Below, piece by piece: positions 1 through 11,820 of a stretch of 64,000 nucleotides of DNA. The stretch covers positions 13,626,106-13,690,105 of the forward strand of contig NC_045141.1 of assembly GCF_008831285.2 (NCBI RefSeq), read 5' to 3'. Both the position numbers and the translations under genes were made by a program. This DNA is from Nymphaea colorata (lineage: Eukaryota; Streptophyta; Magnoliopsida; Nymphaeales; Nymphaeaceae). Below the pieces are notes generated by a model, which was not told the DNA's origin, made no database searches, and saw only the letters and a list, made by a program, of their open reading frames with translations. How positions within the stretch are numbered: the first letter of the stretch is position 1; each line of letters starts with the position of its first letter.

Positions 1-333
1 CAATATATATAAAACAAACAGTATGCGTTGATTGTCTTAGTTCTTTCTCTATAACTCAACTAAACAGGTCCTACCCTGTTAGATATGATCTCATTGAAAT
101 GGCTCACCTAATTGGCTTGAATCCGTATTAAGAAATGACAAGTCTGGTAGGTGCTTGCCACCCCAGCAACAATCAAGTGCTGCCTGTGTAATTGTAAGCT
201 GGCATGCCCCAATAGTTGTAGTAATAAAAGGCAACAATTGGGAGGCCTTATTAGATTCTTTCATTTACTATAAATATATATATATATATATATTTTCTTT
301 CCTTTTTTTTGTTTTTTCAAAGTCTTCAAAGGG

Positions 334-520
334 CATAGCTCAATAGAGCGGTACTGTCATGTTCTGATGTGTTATTTTTCTGAGTTGTTAAAGGTGGTAG
401 CAAACACCACACTCAATTTCAAGGGTGTACTATAATTCTACACAGACCCGAAAGCAAGATAGTACCTAGGAGGCATAAGAGTATTATTGCCTTAGGGGCT
501 TTACATTAAACCCAGTTTTT
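334..520 (+). repeat. Possible tRNA-derived SINE relic
   Basis: The left end reads like the D-arm/box A region of a tRNA (TAGCTCAATAGAGCGG at about 345-360). The part that should carry box B (near 418-425, TCAATTTCAAGG) is only weakly similar. A body of about 100 nt follows with no coding potential. This fits an old tRNA-derived SINE, but no second copy was seen in the window, so the call is tentative. Confidence 0.25.
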
Positions 521-539
521 CTTAAGTCAAAACAAAAAA

Positions 540-625
540 AATAAAGTGGCACCTATGAGATTCGAACCATGGTTATTCATAATGTCAGTATGACCCCTAT
601 TAGTCAACCATAAATATATTTAGAA
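540..625 (-). repeat. Possible tRNA-like fragment (box A / box B)
   Basis: On the minus strand GGTTCGAATCT (about 561-571) matches the tRNA T-loop/box B consensus. About 35 nt upstream, TGGTTGACTAATAGGGG resembles a degraded box A. No acceptor stem pairs, so it is not a working tRNA gene. A SINE head or a tRNA pseudogene is most likely. Confidence 0.25.
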
Positions 626-3600
626 ATTCAATGTTTTCAAGTTTTGAGACAGTGGACAAGTAAGTGGGTTTGCGATGGATATAAATATAGAACTAAAATA
701 GTCTTGAAAGTAACTTTTTAAACATCAAAGGAGCGAGAGCACCCACTTCAGTGCTCAAATACCAAAATGACCAAAATGCACAAAGATAAAAAAAGGTATA
801 GATACCCTCTATAAGGAGAAAAATGGAAAAATAAAACATTTATTTTTTCCAAAATAAACCATCCCTCATTTAAACATGTGGTGGCTTGTGATGGGTGACT
901 TAATTTGTTATACTACAGTCACTTTTCCAAGGGGATAAAGCTCTGGAGTGAAGGTTTCTTGAACCTTGAAACCTTCACACAAACCACAGCTTATTAGTTT
1001 GAGAAAGCACTAATAAAGTACTTCAAACTCATAACCAGCAGTCTATATGTTGAACTTAACATTAGAATATTAACTTCGAGGGGTTGTTGAGCATTGGGCG
1101 GCAAGTGGGTCCACTTCAAATGGGTTTGAAGTTTAAAATCTCATGGTCGCTGTCACGACACAGTGCATTCATCCTCTAGACCGTAATAGATTCCGACACA
1201 AGCTCTGTGAACCCTAAGCGTGATGGACACATGAAAAGGGAGTTGTTTTCCTTTTCAGTGTCAGAATAATACTACTCACCCTGAAAAAGGAAACAAAAAA
1301 ATAAAAAAAGCAAAAAACATTCAAATATTAAATGAACAACAGTAAATATAAACATGAACAAGAAATTAGTTTCTCTTTACATGGTGAATTCATGTGTACA
1401 CGTGAAGCATGCACCACCCACCTGAACTAACAATATTGGACCCATTAGGCACCTTCAGGAAATCTTCTTGTGCAATATTGAAGATCCTTTGCCTTCTTAC
1501 TGATTCATACTGTATTGTCAACATAAATTTGTGGTTCTAACCATAATCTCAACTACTTTCTGGTCCAAATGAAGCAGTTTGAGAGATTCTGCTGCATCTG
1601 AGGTGAATCTCACCCGACTTTCCGTGTGTTTATTAACTATCTTCGATCTGAAATTTCTAACAGTATTCCGGGTCCAACAAGCTACGAGGGTCTTTCCATT
1701 TCTTTAAGTTGACGATTTAAGCTTGAATGCTGAAATACGTATATACCAAACTATGAATTTGTCCTTTTAGCTTGAAGGTTTGAATGTCTTCAAGAAGTGA
1801 CTCACCTAACCAGACCATTTCCTGCAACTGAACATGTAATCTGTTCTTCCTTTTCAGGGGAGAAAACGATAAAGAGAACGATCGAAGCCAACATTCAAAG
1901 TTTGAACCGGCTATCTCCTGTTCCCATGGCGGAAGAAAGATTTCTCCGTGCCCACCAAACCTTCTTTGCAGGGGCTGCTAATAAGTCTGACAGAGGACAG
2001 CTATAGTTAGAACAACTTTTGTGGAGAAGGGCCCAAGAAAGGAATGCATGAGCGCGCACGCGCAAACACACACACATATATAAAAAAACGGGGGCCCATG
2101 CAGTGGAAACACAAAAAATACTTATTTTTATTTTAACACTTTAGGAAAATGTTTTTCATTTACATGTTAATGCTCTTTAAGAATTTAGAGTCATAAAAAA
2201 ACATATTTTTATATTAACACTTTAGAACACTTTTTTTTCATGGTACAGACAGGGAAATGCTTGAGACTTCAACTTCAAATTCTAAACTGAGATGATATAT
2301 ATATATTTCCGGTACATTGTAATTATATCAGACAAATAAGTACAAAGGAACAAAAATATATTGACCAATAAAAAAATCGGATTGGCACTAATTTAACATG
2401 AACTGATCTAATCTACCAAAGATACGGGTCTAACTTAACATGCTTGAAATATGAATTTATCCACTATGATCAATACACCACATTCAAATATTAGATTATG
2501 ATAACGACGTCGGCACATTGGAGACAATAAAAAGCGTACAGGGATAAGCAATCCGTAAGTTATTTTCTAAGGAGTGAGGTCCCACCCTTACATTAGAGGA
2601 TGAGTCGGTACAATAGAAAATGACAAACCCTAAAAATAAAATTGAGCTCATTATCTCTTCGCCTACCTTCCTAACGATACCAACAACATAACCCATGATT
2701 TTCATGCGGGGAAAGAGTGTGAGAAACAATGCATATTTCTTAGTGGCCGTCCTCCGGTTTATAAATTAAAGGCTCTTCGTGGGGTCTTCCTTTGCTTATA
2801 TGACAACACAACTCGATTTTCGCTTTATTCTTTCATAAGTCGCTTGAGAGTTTGGAAACTCAATTTAGAATTTCTTTTTTTTTTTTCCTGGGTAGTGCTA
2901 GTTGAGTGAGCCGAGGAGTATTTCATCATATTATTGTCCAATAAGAAGGCCAAAGTTTTCGCCCTTCTCCCATCTTTCAGGGTACAAACATATTTTTGGG
3001 GCGATATCTCTTATATACTTTAAGTTGTATATCGATATGCCTCTTTTGCAGCACAGCACAAAAAGTTGATGCCCTATAAGTTTTAAATATAGACCGACCG
3101 CTTACTAACTTTCGCTCCGTTTGTTTTGCCAACTCCCTTAATGGTAATAGTATTTGTAGTAATGATTCTAAAGTTTTAAAATACAAAATACATTTTAAAA
3201 GCAACAATTATGGTAAGCCCGCTCCTTAACAACAGAAAGAGATAATGAGAGTAAGGGAAACATTTCCGTGTGTATTGAAGGGGGAGAAGCCCAAAAGTAT
3301 ACTGGTTTAGTGTTTATTTGGCTAATGAGAGGTTAACTATGAAAGCGCAGAGTTTTGCCAAGAAACGAAGCGTGTTTATGAAATATTGAGGGAAAGTTGT
3401 TTTCTTTTGGGAAATTTTGCTGTCCACTGGACGCATTCGACAGCAAAGCGGACGCTTTAAATTGAATTTAAATCGATCGTCAAACGGGCCCAAATAATAG
3501 TGAGAAGAAAAGTACCATAAATTTTGTTTGGAATGGAATGGATTTTTTTTTTTCTCTTTTTCCAACAAACTGGCCGTCGCTTTCTGAATTCGCATTCAAC

Positions 3601-4404
3601 AAGTTCGAATAAACCACTTAATTTGTTGTCCCGTGACAAGTAAGCCCCGGATAATCAGTAGTAAGAAAAGTAGACCGTGAGATAGATACGATTCAGATCA
3701 AACGGCCGGAAGTGTTTGTGCTTCCATTTTCAAATGTTTGGGTGAATGGTTACGCTGACTTCTGCGTGTACCACAAGTCCACGCTAAGTTTATCTCGAGA
3801 CCTTTTTCTCCATAACACTTTTCAAACAGTAAAACATCAGCAACCTGAATATTTCTGAAAATTCAATAAGAAAAAATGTGTTTTCTTTTGTCTCTTTCCA
3901 GTTGCCAAGTTGGGTATTCGTGCATTCTGTCCCGAGAAATTATAATTGTGAAATGGTTATATATTACCTTTTGTATTCAAGCATTAGGCTAATGGAGTCA
4001 GAAACTTTTTTTTTATAAATGACTAAATATACAATTAACAAATTTTTAATTAAGATTGTCTTATATAATTAGACTTATTAGATATACCTAAATTCAACCA
4101 CTAAATTAAACTTTTAGAGAATAGGCTCCGCAGTAAAACGTATCTCACCTATCTCCGTCCTTGTCATGCAAACACGTCACAATAATAAGATCTGGATTGT
4201 ATTAAAACTTTCATAGGAAAAAAAAAGGTATTACAGCACACCTATCAAGTTATATACTTTACAAAATCTAAACCAATTGCTCAATTTGATCCATCTCCTT
4301 CATCAGAAATGGCAAGCCCATTAAGTCTAATCTAAACCAGAAGCATGCCATGTTAACAGCTGCAGTCTGCAACTTCATCTCTTTTTTATTTCATAAATTC
4401 GAAA

Positions 4405-5158
4405 TTAAACTAGTTGGCGAGTAGAGCAGGATCCAAAGCGGATCACTGTCCTCGGTTTCACCATTTTTACTTTTTTTACTTTCCACCGTTCTCCGTTACC
4501 GTGAAAATCCGACGGCCGCGGTGAAAACCGGCTCTCCAATCTCCACCGTCGAGGCTGCAGAAAGATTCCGTCCAGAGGCGGACGCCTGACGTCGGCCGGC
4601 CGCGAATCCTCAGCAACAGCCCACGAATTGAAAAAGGAAGGATAATAAATCGACCCAAAGAATTGGTGCGCCGGCGGGACCCATCGGGCGACCGGCCACC
4701 CGGAGGGACCGGTGCCGGTCGACGTCGTTCGACAGCTGGGCGTCCAGCCAGCCTGTGTCCAGCCAAGCTGACAGCCCGTCAAGGGAGAGAGAGAGAGAGA
4801 AGGAGCAAGACTCCAGATTAATGGCTCCGCTCCCGCCCCCACCAGCCGTACTCCTCCTCGTGCGCTTTCCCTTCTCTCTCCATCTCTCTCTCCGCCTCTG
4901 ACCGCCATTGCCCGGGCCCTCTCCTTCTCTCTCTAGGCTGCTACTGCTTGTCGCTTTCCCACTCGCTCTGATAGGTTTAGAGAGAGAAAGGGGAGAACCA
5001 GACTGGCCGTACGTGAGAACAGCTCATCCCCGCACGCTCGACGTCGGGATTCTTTTGCCTGCTGTGGATCCGCTATCCACTTCCAGCCTGTAAACACCAG
5101 AGGGCGACCATGGCGGTCACCAGCTCTTAGCTGTGGGCCTTCACCTTGTCCCTTCCTC
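4405..5158 (+). promoter_or_regulatory. GC-rich upstream region of the DUF1005 gene
   Basis: Base composition changes sharply here from AT-rich to GC-rich, and the GC-rich character continues through both DUF1005 exons. The stretch contains a (GA)n run at about 4784-4802 and many CT/GA-rich tracts of the kind common in plant core promoters. Open frames on both strands (for example 4405-4908 minus) look like by-products of high GC content: they have no recognisable domain. I read this as the promoter-proximal region of the gene starting at 5332. Confidence 0.45.
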
Positions 5159-5166
5159 CTATATAC
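5159..5166 (+). promoter_or_regulatory. TATA box of the DUF1005 gene
   Basis: CTATATAC lies about 165 bp before the start codon. Transcription would be expected to start about 30 bp further on, near 5190-5200, giving a 5' leader of roughly 135-140 nt. The match and spacing are good, but no transcript evidence is available. Confidence 0.5.
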
Positions 5167-5331
5167 TCCCCATAACCAACCCTTCCTCACTTCGGTTTTC
5201 GGCTGCGGTTAGTCAGTTCCCGTTTCGGAGATTTTAGCTTCTCTGCTACCACCAGTACGGGTTTTGGTATTCGCCGGACGGAGAAAGAAGAGGAAGGCCG
5301 CTACGGACGGACGGAGAAAAAGGCGTAAGAG

Positions 5332-6924
5332 ATGGATCCGTGCCCCTTTGTGAGGGTGCTAGTGGGGAACCTGGCCCTGAAGATCGCCGCGGCCTCGAAG
5401 CCGGCGCGCACCGGCGTCCACCCTTCCAGCTCCCCCTGCTTCTGCGAGATCCGCCTCAGGAACTTCCCCGTCCAAACCGTGATGCTGCCGCTCCTCTCGC
5501 CGGAATCAGCCGTGCCCGAGGGGCAGACGCTTGCGGCCACTTTCCACCTTGGGCGGGAGGAGCTGGAGAGGCTCGCCGGGAAGACGTTGTTCGCCGGGAG
5601 GGCGAAGCTGACGCTCGCGATATACACGGGGCGGAGGGGGACGACCTGCGGGATGAGCTCCGGCAAGTTGCTGGGGAAGGTGTCGGTGCCGCTGGAGCTG
5701 GAGGGGACGGAGTCGCGGCCATGCGTTCTGCAGAACGGGTGGGTCGCCGTGGGGAAGGGCAAGGTTGGGTCGGCGAAGCCGGCGGCGCAGCTGCACCTCA
5801 GCGTGAAGGCTGAGCCCGACCCGAGGTTCGTGTTCGAATTCGACGGGGAGCCGGAGTGCAGCCCGCAGGTGCTCCAGATCCATGGCAACATCAGGCAGCC
5901 CGTCTTCACCTGCAAGTTCAACTGCAAGTCCGGTGCCGAACGCAACTCGCGATCGAGGTTCGTTTCCTCCTTCCCTGGCATGGTCTCGTTTGGAAATTGG
6001 GAAAATGTTCACGATTTTGCTCGAAGATTACAACATGTTTTTGAAAGTTTAGAGAACCAAATGCCGTTTGTATCACGATTTTGACAATTTTGGGATCTTG
6101 TTAGGCTTTTGTTAAATCCTTGCTTTTGTTTCTCCGTGTTCTTCGTCGTGTGTGTTGCTTCCGGATGGTATGGAATCTAAAGCGCGTTTTGGCGCCATTT
6201 CTGCAGATCCCTGCAATTGGATCCGTGTAGCTCGTCTCGAAGCTGGCTGGGTTCTCTGGGTTGCGAGAAGGACCGGCCGTCGAAGGAGAGGAAGGGGTGG
6301 TCGATCACCATTCACGACCTCTCGGGCTCGCCGGTGGCGGCGGCGTCGATGGTGACCCCCTTCGTTCCGTCGCCAGGCTCGGACCGTGTGAGCCGCTCGA
6401 ACCCCGGCGCTTGGCTGATCCTTCGCCCGTCCGATGGGACATGGAAGCCGTGGGGGCGCCTGGAGGCTTGGCGCGAGCGCGGAAGCGGCGACGCCCTCGG
6501 CCACCGCTTCGAGCTCATCACCGACGCCCTCGGGGGCGGGATGGGGAGCGGCATCCCGCTGGTTGAGTCGACGCTGAGCATGTCTAAGGGCGGGAAGTTC
6601 ACCATCGACATGGGTGGCACCGGCCGCTCTACCCCGGCCAGTTCTTGCTCGCCGGCCTGCAGCCCGCGGAGCAGCGGCGACTTCGGCAACAGCCTCTGGC
6701 CCTTCTGCGCCTACCGGGGCTTCGTCATGGGTTCGACTGTTGAGGGCGAGGGCAAATGCAGCAAGCCCGTTGTCCAGATAGGCGTCCAGCACGTATCCTG
6801 CATGGAGGACGCGGCCGTTTTCGTCGCTCTCTCCGCCGCCATCGACCTCAGCATGGACGCTTGCCGGCTTTTCTCTCAAAAGCTGAGGAAGGAACTCTGC
6901 GTTCCGCACGACAACTCCGCTTAG
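5332..6924 (+). CDS. DUF1005 family protein, two exons, 447 residues
   Basis: The coding sequence joins 5332-5957 and 6207-6924. The intron (5958-6206) begins GTTCGT and ends CTGCAG, and the split codon AG|A restores the frame exactly. The protein starts MDPCPFVRVLVGNLALKI, the hallmark N-terminus of the plant DUF1005 family (At1g10020, At4g29310 and At5g17640 relatives). It contains the family blocks HPSSSPCFCEIRLRNFP near residue 30 and, in exon 2, KERKGWSITIHDLSGSPVAA, SRSNPGAWLILRP and GTWKPWGRLEAWRERG. Length is normal for the family and no break is seen. The biochemical function of DUF1005 proteins is not established, so none is assigned. Exon GC content is far above the surrounding DNA. 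The start codon is chosen because it gives the conserved N-terminus and follows a plausible TATA box and leader. Confidence 0.93.
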
Positions 6925-7480
6925 TAGAAGCGACAGAGAGGGAACAGAGCAGAGCGAAGACATTTTCCTTTTTGTTCTTTTTTTGCTTCATTGTTTCGTT
7001 CGTCAGTGGTATTATTTCTATTTTTGATTGTGAGTGAATTTTTCTTACTAACAATCAGAATGAGAGAATTTGGATTGTAAAATTGTACAGATGACTGAGA
7101 GAGCTAATATTAGCGGCTGTATTCGTTTCTTCTTTTTTTTCTGTAAATTTCTTTCGCAGCGGCGATGTTTTCCCTTCTTGTTTTCTTTACTTTTTCCTGT
7201 CCTGTAACAACTCAGAGGTTTAATGGAGTTCTTTTCCTTGTTCATTCTCAAGTTTCTTCTCCTGTATTCATTCTTCCATCCGTTCACCGTGGCGGGAATG
7301 AATGTCTCTCTTTCGTTCTTCGTTGGCAAAGACAAAAAGCGGAGCTCGCCGTGGAAAGAAGAAAGACGGGCGATTCTGAGCTATTTGAATCATGGTGGTG
7401 GTGTCAGGTTTCAGTCGTGTCCATTAAAGGCCTGCGCTCTGTGCTTGTGAGAAGGATGAAATAATGAATGGCCGTGTATA
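6925..7480 (+). other. Probable 3' untranslated region of the DUF1005 gene
   Basis: T-rich sequence follows the TAG stop with no recognisable coding frame. The 3' end is not clear: several T-rich and AATAA-like stretches occur, and an AATAATGAAT segment near 7461-7470 could serve as a plant-type polyadenylation signal. Confidence 0.35.
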
Positions 7481-9713
7481 AAGTTCGTTGGTGCTCAGTG
7501 GGAGGTACTTCACGTGCTTCGTACTCCACCATTGGTAGCATCAGAGCAGCAGCAGCGAGCAACTTCTGCAGCAGCAGGAATCGTGCCTATTACTCAAAGA
7601 AGGGGAAGGAAGAACGTGAACGAGCAGCACCCGCAGCGTGATCTCTTAGCGTGAACGGGCCGACCGACCCTTCTTGCTCTTCCCGAGATCTTTTATTTTC
7701 CTATTTCTCTTTTGGTCTTTAGCGCTACACAAGCTTGAAATCTGAAACAATGTCCGCTTTCCCCCTCTTTTTACGAATCCTGTCTTTGCTCTTCGATTCA
7801 GAAATCCCGCCTCCAGAAAAGTTTGCTGCAGTCTGCATTTCGTCATTTCCATACTCAGAAGATGCCTATCAAGGCCCCATTCAGAAACCCTTTTTCCTTT
7901 GGCACTTGGCAGGCATAAAACTTTTGCCATCACATTACAGGATTTGGTTTCAGATCATCTTTAATGCAACAAAATATGAAGAAGGTTGTGAGCCGATGAT
8001 TTTGGAAATCACTGTAAAATTTCAAAACATTGCTCAACAGTTAATCAGGAGACAGATTTAAGGTCATGCGTATAGTTTTTCATTACTTAATCCGTTGATT
8101 AAAAGAGAATTGAAAAATGGCTTCTTATTGCTTGGTTGCAATCCATCCTCATCATCAACAATTTAAAATCAATCTGTGGTATGAAACGTAGCAAGAACAG
8201 ATTGCCAACTAATGTCCAGGCAGGCAAGATCTCGTTAGACACGTAAAAGTGTTGGAAGTACTGATGGAATCGTATGATCACGAGAACTCCCCACGTTCAT
8301 TTGTCATGCTTCGAAAGCGACTAAGCTTGCCATCGGGCATCGATCACATGACGTGTATAAAAACTAATCTGTCAATTCCATTACCGCTTAACATCACTTT
8401 CTCTCTTCCTACGCTGCTGATTTCAGCAGGCCAAATATGATCATTGAATATATATTGTTATATAAGAAAATAGAAGAATAAAATAACAATGAACAGAGAA
8501 AATTTTTGAAATATTAAAAAAGATAATAAATAAATGAATAGAATATATAACTTGTTAATTAATCTTGTATCGGGGGTTGATTTGTCCCGCGGCTTGGCTG
8601 AGGTGAGCAAGAGAATTAATCCCACCACACAGATGAGAGCAGAAGCTCTTCTTCCTTATGTTTTTATCCATGGATGAGATCTCCACGTATAGGTAGGTCT
8701 CACCTCCTTACAATACAAGAACATAGCTTTGCTCGAGTCAAACATGAGACGTGTCGCATTATGCATTCTATACCCACCTGTTTGAGCTATGCCCCTCGCC
8801 CCTTCGGGGCTAAATTGATTAGGCCCCATTGTAGTAAGGGATGGACCCAGAAACCAGGCTGTAGGTCAAGCTCAGTCTTCCGCAAGTTAACCAAAGCCCA
8901 GGTTGCTTTTGGACCCTTTCCTTCTGTCTTCTTCTTCCTTTTCCTCCTTGCTCTTCTGCAGAATGAGTGCACGCGTCAAGCATTTGGTGGCTATTGGACT
9001 GCGTTGGTGCATCGGTCCATGGCTTTTCTTGCAGTTTGGTTTTTGTGACCAGACTGAGCTGGCTAGGCCCACTTCTTTTGTATGGTTGCAGATGGCCCCG
9101 TTAGCTCCATGCCTCTTGTACGAGGCTGGACCGAGTGGGGTCTAATACTTGACCTCCTTTTTCTTCTTCTTACAAGGACTTGACACCGCAAAGAATGGTC
9201 GAGACAACTTTTCTCCAAAACTGCAAGCTAGAATAGAATCCCAAGGTTGATTTCCTGCCAATTCAAACATGATTCGTGTGCCCGTTTGTTATAGATCTAA
9301 TATTAGCATAATTGCACTTACAACTTCTGCTTGAATCAGGCCCATATGTCCACAAAATTTCGTCCAATCATGCAATGAGTAATTCAAATCAATCCCATCT
9401 AAGAAATGACATACGATTGGATTCAGATTTACATTCAGCTTTAAGTATCTGATGATATTCGAATTCGGGTTTGGTATTGAGTATATATCTTGAATTCGAT
9501 ATTCGAACATTTTGCAAATCGGTTCTTAATATATTGTAACGTGGGTTGCATTCGGTTTGTGGATTTAAAAGTCGGATTCGGATCGTGAAATTGACAAATA
9601 GATGGGGATATGGTACAAACTTTTCTTTCTTCGTATTCAAATCCAAGTTCAAACATAAAAGGGTACGTCCTATTTGAATATGATCCGTTGACATCCTACA
9701 TACTAAGTATAAG

Positions 9714-9815
9714 TACAAGAATGCAATCACATGGCACGTGAGACATCCATCGATCTCGATTATATACAAGAATGCAATCACATGGCACGTGAGACATCCA
9801 TCGATCTCAATTAGG
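9714..9815. repeat. 51-bp tandem duplication (2 copies)
   Basis: Two adjacent copies, 9714-9764 and 9765-9815, are almost identical, starting TACAAGAATGCAATCACATG. Each contains GGCACGTGAG, so the palindrome CACGTG (a G-box core) is present twice. The near identity suggests a recent duplication. Nothing around it indicates a gene. Confidence 0.85.
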
Positions 9816-11702
9816 AAACCAAAGCTTAACAGTGAAAGCAAAAGTGGAAAGCTCTTTAATCTAAACCAGATCTCTAAGCTTCTCTATTTTTTTTAATAAG
9901 AGCAGAAACCACATGAGCCGTCAGCAAGCTCTTGCTGTAATGACAGTAAAGCCGACATTTATTAAAGCCAGAAGTAAAGATAATCACACGATTAACATTA
10001 TATTTAGCTGCAGAAGTACAGTCAAAGAGTGCTGGCTCTTGACCATTACAGCTAGGAGCATTCTTATGTCTACTGGATATACAAGAAAACCAGAGGCATC
10101 TATCTGTATCCTTCCTGCAATTCAAGAGTGCTTCTATGTTAGTTAACAAAAGCTCCATCCAGCTCCTGGCTAGGGTTTAGAACTTGACACATCTTGAGTG
10201 AATGGGATCAAGTATTCAATACTTGATGTGGAGGTTGGCGTAGTTGGAGGCACCCTTTATTTGAAATCCTCAAGATTTGAGATCTATGGGTTTAAGATCA
10301 GACATCCCCCAGTAGCATCAAATCAGACCTTTTCTCAATGCAAGAAGGTAAAGTAAGGATTTCAAGTGCGGATTTTTTGTCAAATCTAAAATCCTTAGTT
10401 TGATAAACCATAGATTTTACGATGGCTTTTTACTACATGGGCAATAAAAACATCACATCATATCCACATGATGATCTATGGATTATAAATCTGAAGTAGT
10501 CAAACACCCCCTTGTGGGTGTTACTCCCTTGCATGAGCCAAAGCAACCCGTATATGTTAAGAGTAAGAGAGGTACATTCTAGGGTTTTACCACTGCTCCA
10601 AGAGGACATGACATCCGATCATATTTAAATATACATAAATATCCAATTGAATTCAAATTCCGATTCAGATTTAGATCAGATTTTGTTTTCAATGAATATC
10701 CTATATCCAATGCTCTTACATTTTGAAGATTGGAAACATTTGGTTATCCGATTCATATGGTGAAATCAGATTTTGGATTGGGATTCAGATATGAGTTTTC
10801 TTTGTTCACATTTGAATTTGAATTTGAATCAAAATATGTGAAGATCCGAAAAATGGACATGGTTTAAGGTATATCCGATTCTAATCCGATCTGTCGACAT
10901 CACTAGCTGATCCAAAACATAAAAATGTTAAAAGATTATCAAATTGGAAATAAGACTCAGGAAATCAACCAAACATATCATCCAACCCACTACTATGGAA
11001 GCCCTAATTCTGTTTCAAATTTCGGAAACGGACCCGAAATCAAGCTAAGATTTAAATCCAGTTAGAAGAAAGAAAAGGGATGTCGAGATTGGATCCAAAG
11101 AGAATCCTAGGCAAATGAGCTGGGTTAAATATGGATCTTACTGTGTGTTCCTCGATACAAGTATTTAATATGGACTCCGGGTACGGAGGAAAGTTCATAA
11201 TAAACAAAACCCAAGTCGTGTTGTGATCATATGCTTACGGTCATGTGCATGAGTTCTCAACTTAAATTAAGTTTGAAGCCTATTCTTTGACTGCTGAATC
11301 AAATAAAGTAAGGAAGGAGGAAAGAGAGCAGAAGCTTGGCTTTCTTGCATCAAGGGAATAATTTATTTGATCTCAACAGTTGGGCATATTTTATGACTTT
11401 GCTTCTTCTTTTGTGTAAAGAAAACAGCTTTTACCAACTTGGGTCTTCTTATTTAACAAGGAATATGAATGTTTATTTTTTAGAGGTTGACAGTAAGGGT
11501 GTGTCTCTGATTTAGTATAAACTAGTATTAAAAAAGTCGGCAAAGACCAGACCATTTGAATCGAATGGTAGCAAATTAATTTGATTCATCGACTGACATA
11601 ATGGTAATAGTTATGTGTTCCATACACTAAGCATTTTTATTTTTATATTGTTTTTCATTTAATAAGAAAATAAATGTAGAATTCTTTGCTCATTCAGTAA
11701 CA

Positions 11703-11820
11703 GAACTACATATAAGCTGGCATGGACAGTTGCCTACACCAGCAACAAAAAATTTCTTTATTTTTATATAAATGTCTTATAATTATTTACTTATTTATAT
11801 AGGTTGTGCCCCATCAAAAA
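11703..11820 (+). repeat. Dispersed repeat, copy 1 of an inverted pair
   Basis: The reverse complement of 52730-52842 aligns along its whole length with this segment. Shared blocks include CTACATATA, GCTGGC, CCAGCAACAAA and ATAATTATTTACTTATTTAT. It is probably a fragment of an unidentified transposable element. Confidence 0.6.

Larger units (their letters stand above)
1..4404. other. Gene-free AT-rich tract
   Basis: No open frame here resembles a known protein; the frames seen are under 100 codons and have no family motifs. The tract holds an (AT)n run near 274-294, two possible tRNA-like relics described separately, many A/T homopolymers and unclassified sequence. It is probably decayed repeat DNA upstream of the DUF1005 gene. 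Confidence 0.6.

Noticed and set aside
4405-5190. Several open frames on both strands upstream of the DUF1005 gene
   Set aside because: They arise where GC content is high and stops are rare, overlap one another on both strands, and have no recognisable domain. The stretch is better read as promoter and leader.
5340-6012. Overlapping long frames in other phases within DUF1005 exon 1
   Set aside because: They are shadows of the GC-rich coding exon; only the frame from 5332 has family signatures and joins the second exon in phase.
7735-8061. 108-codon plus-strand frame after the DUF1005 gene
   Set aside because: It needs a TTG start, has no recognisable motif, and ordinary AT-rich composition. 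A chance frame is more likely.
8674-9048. 124-codon plus-strand frame near 8.7 kb
   Set aside because: No family resemblance, overlaps unrelated frames on the other strand, and lies in a non-coding tract.
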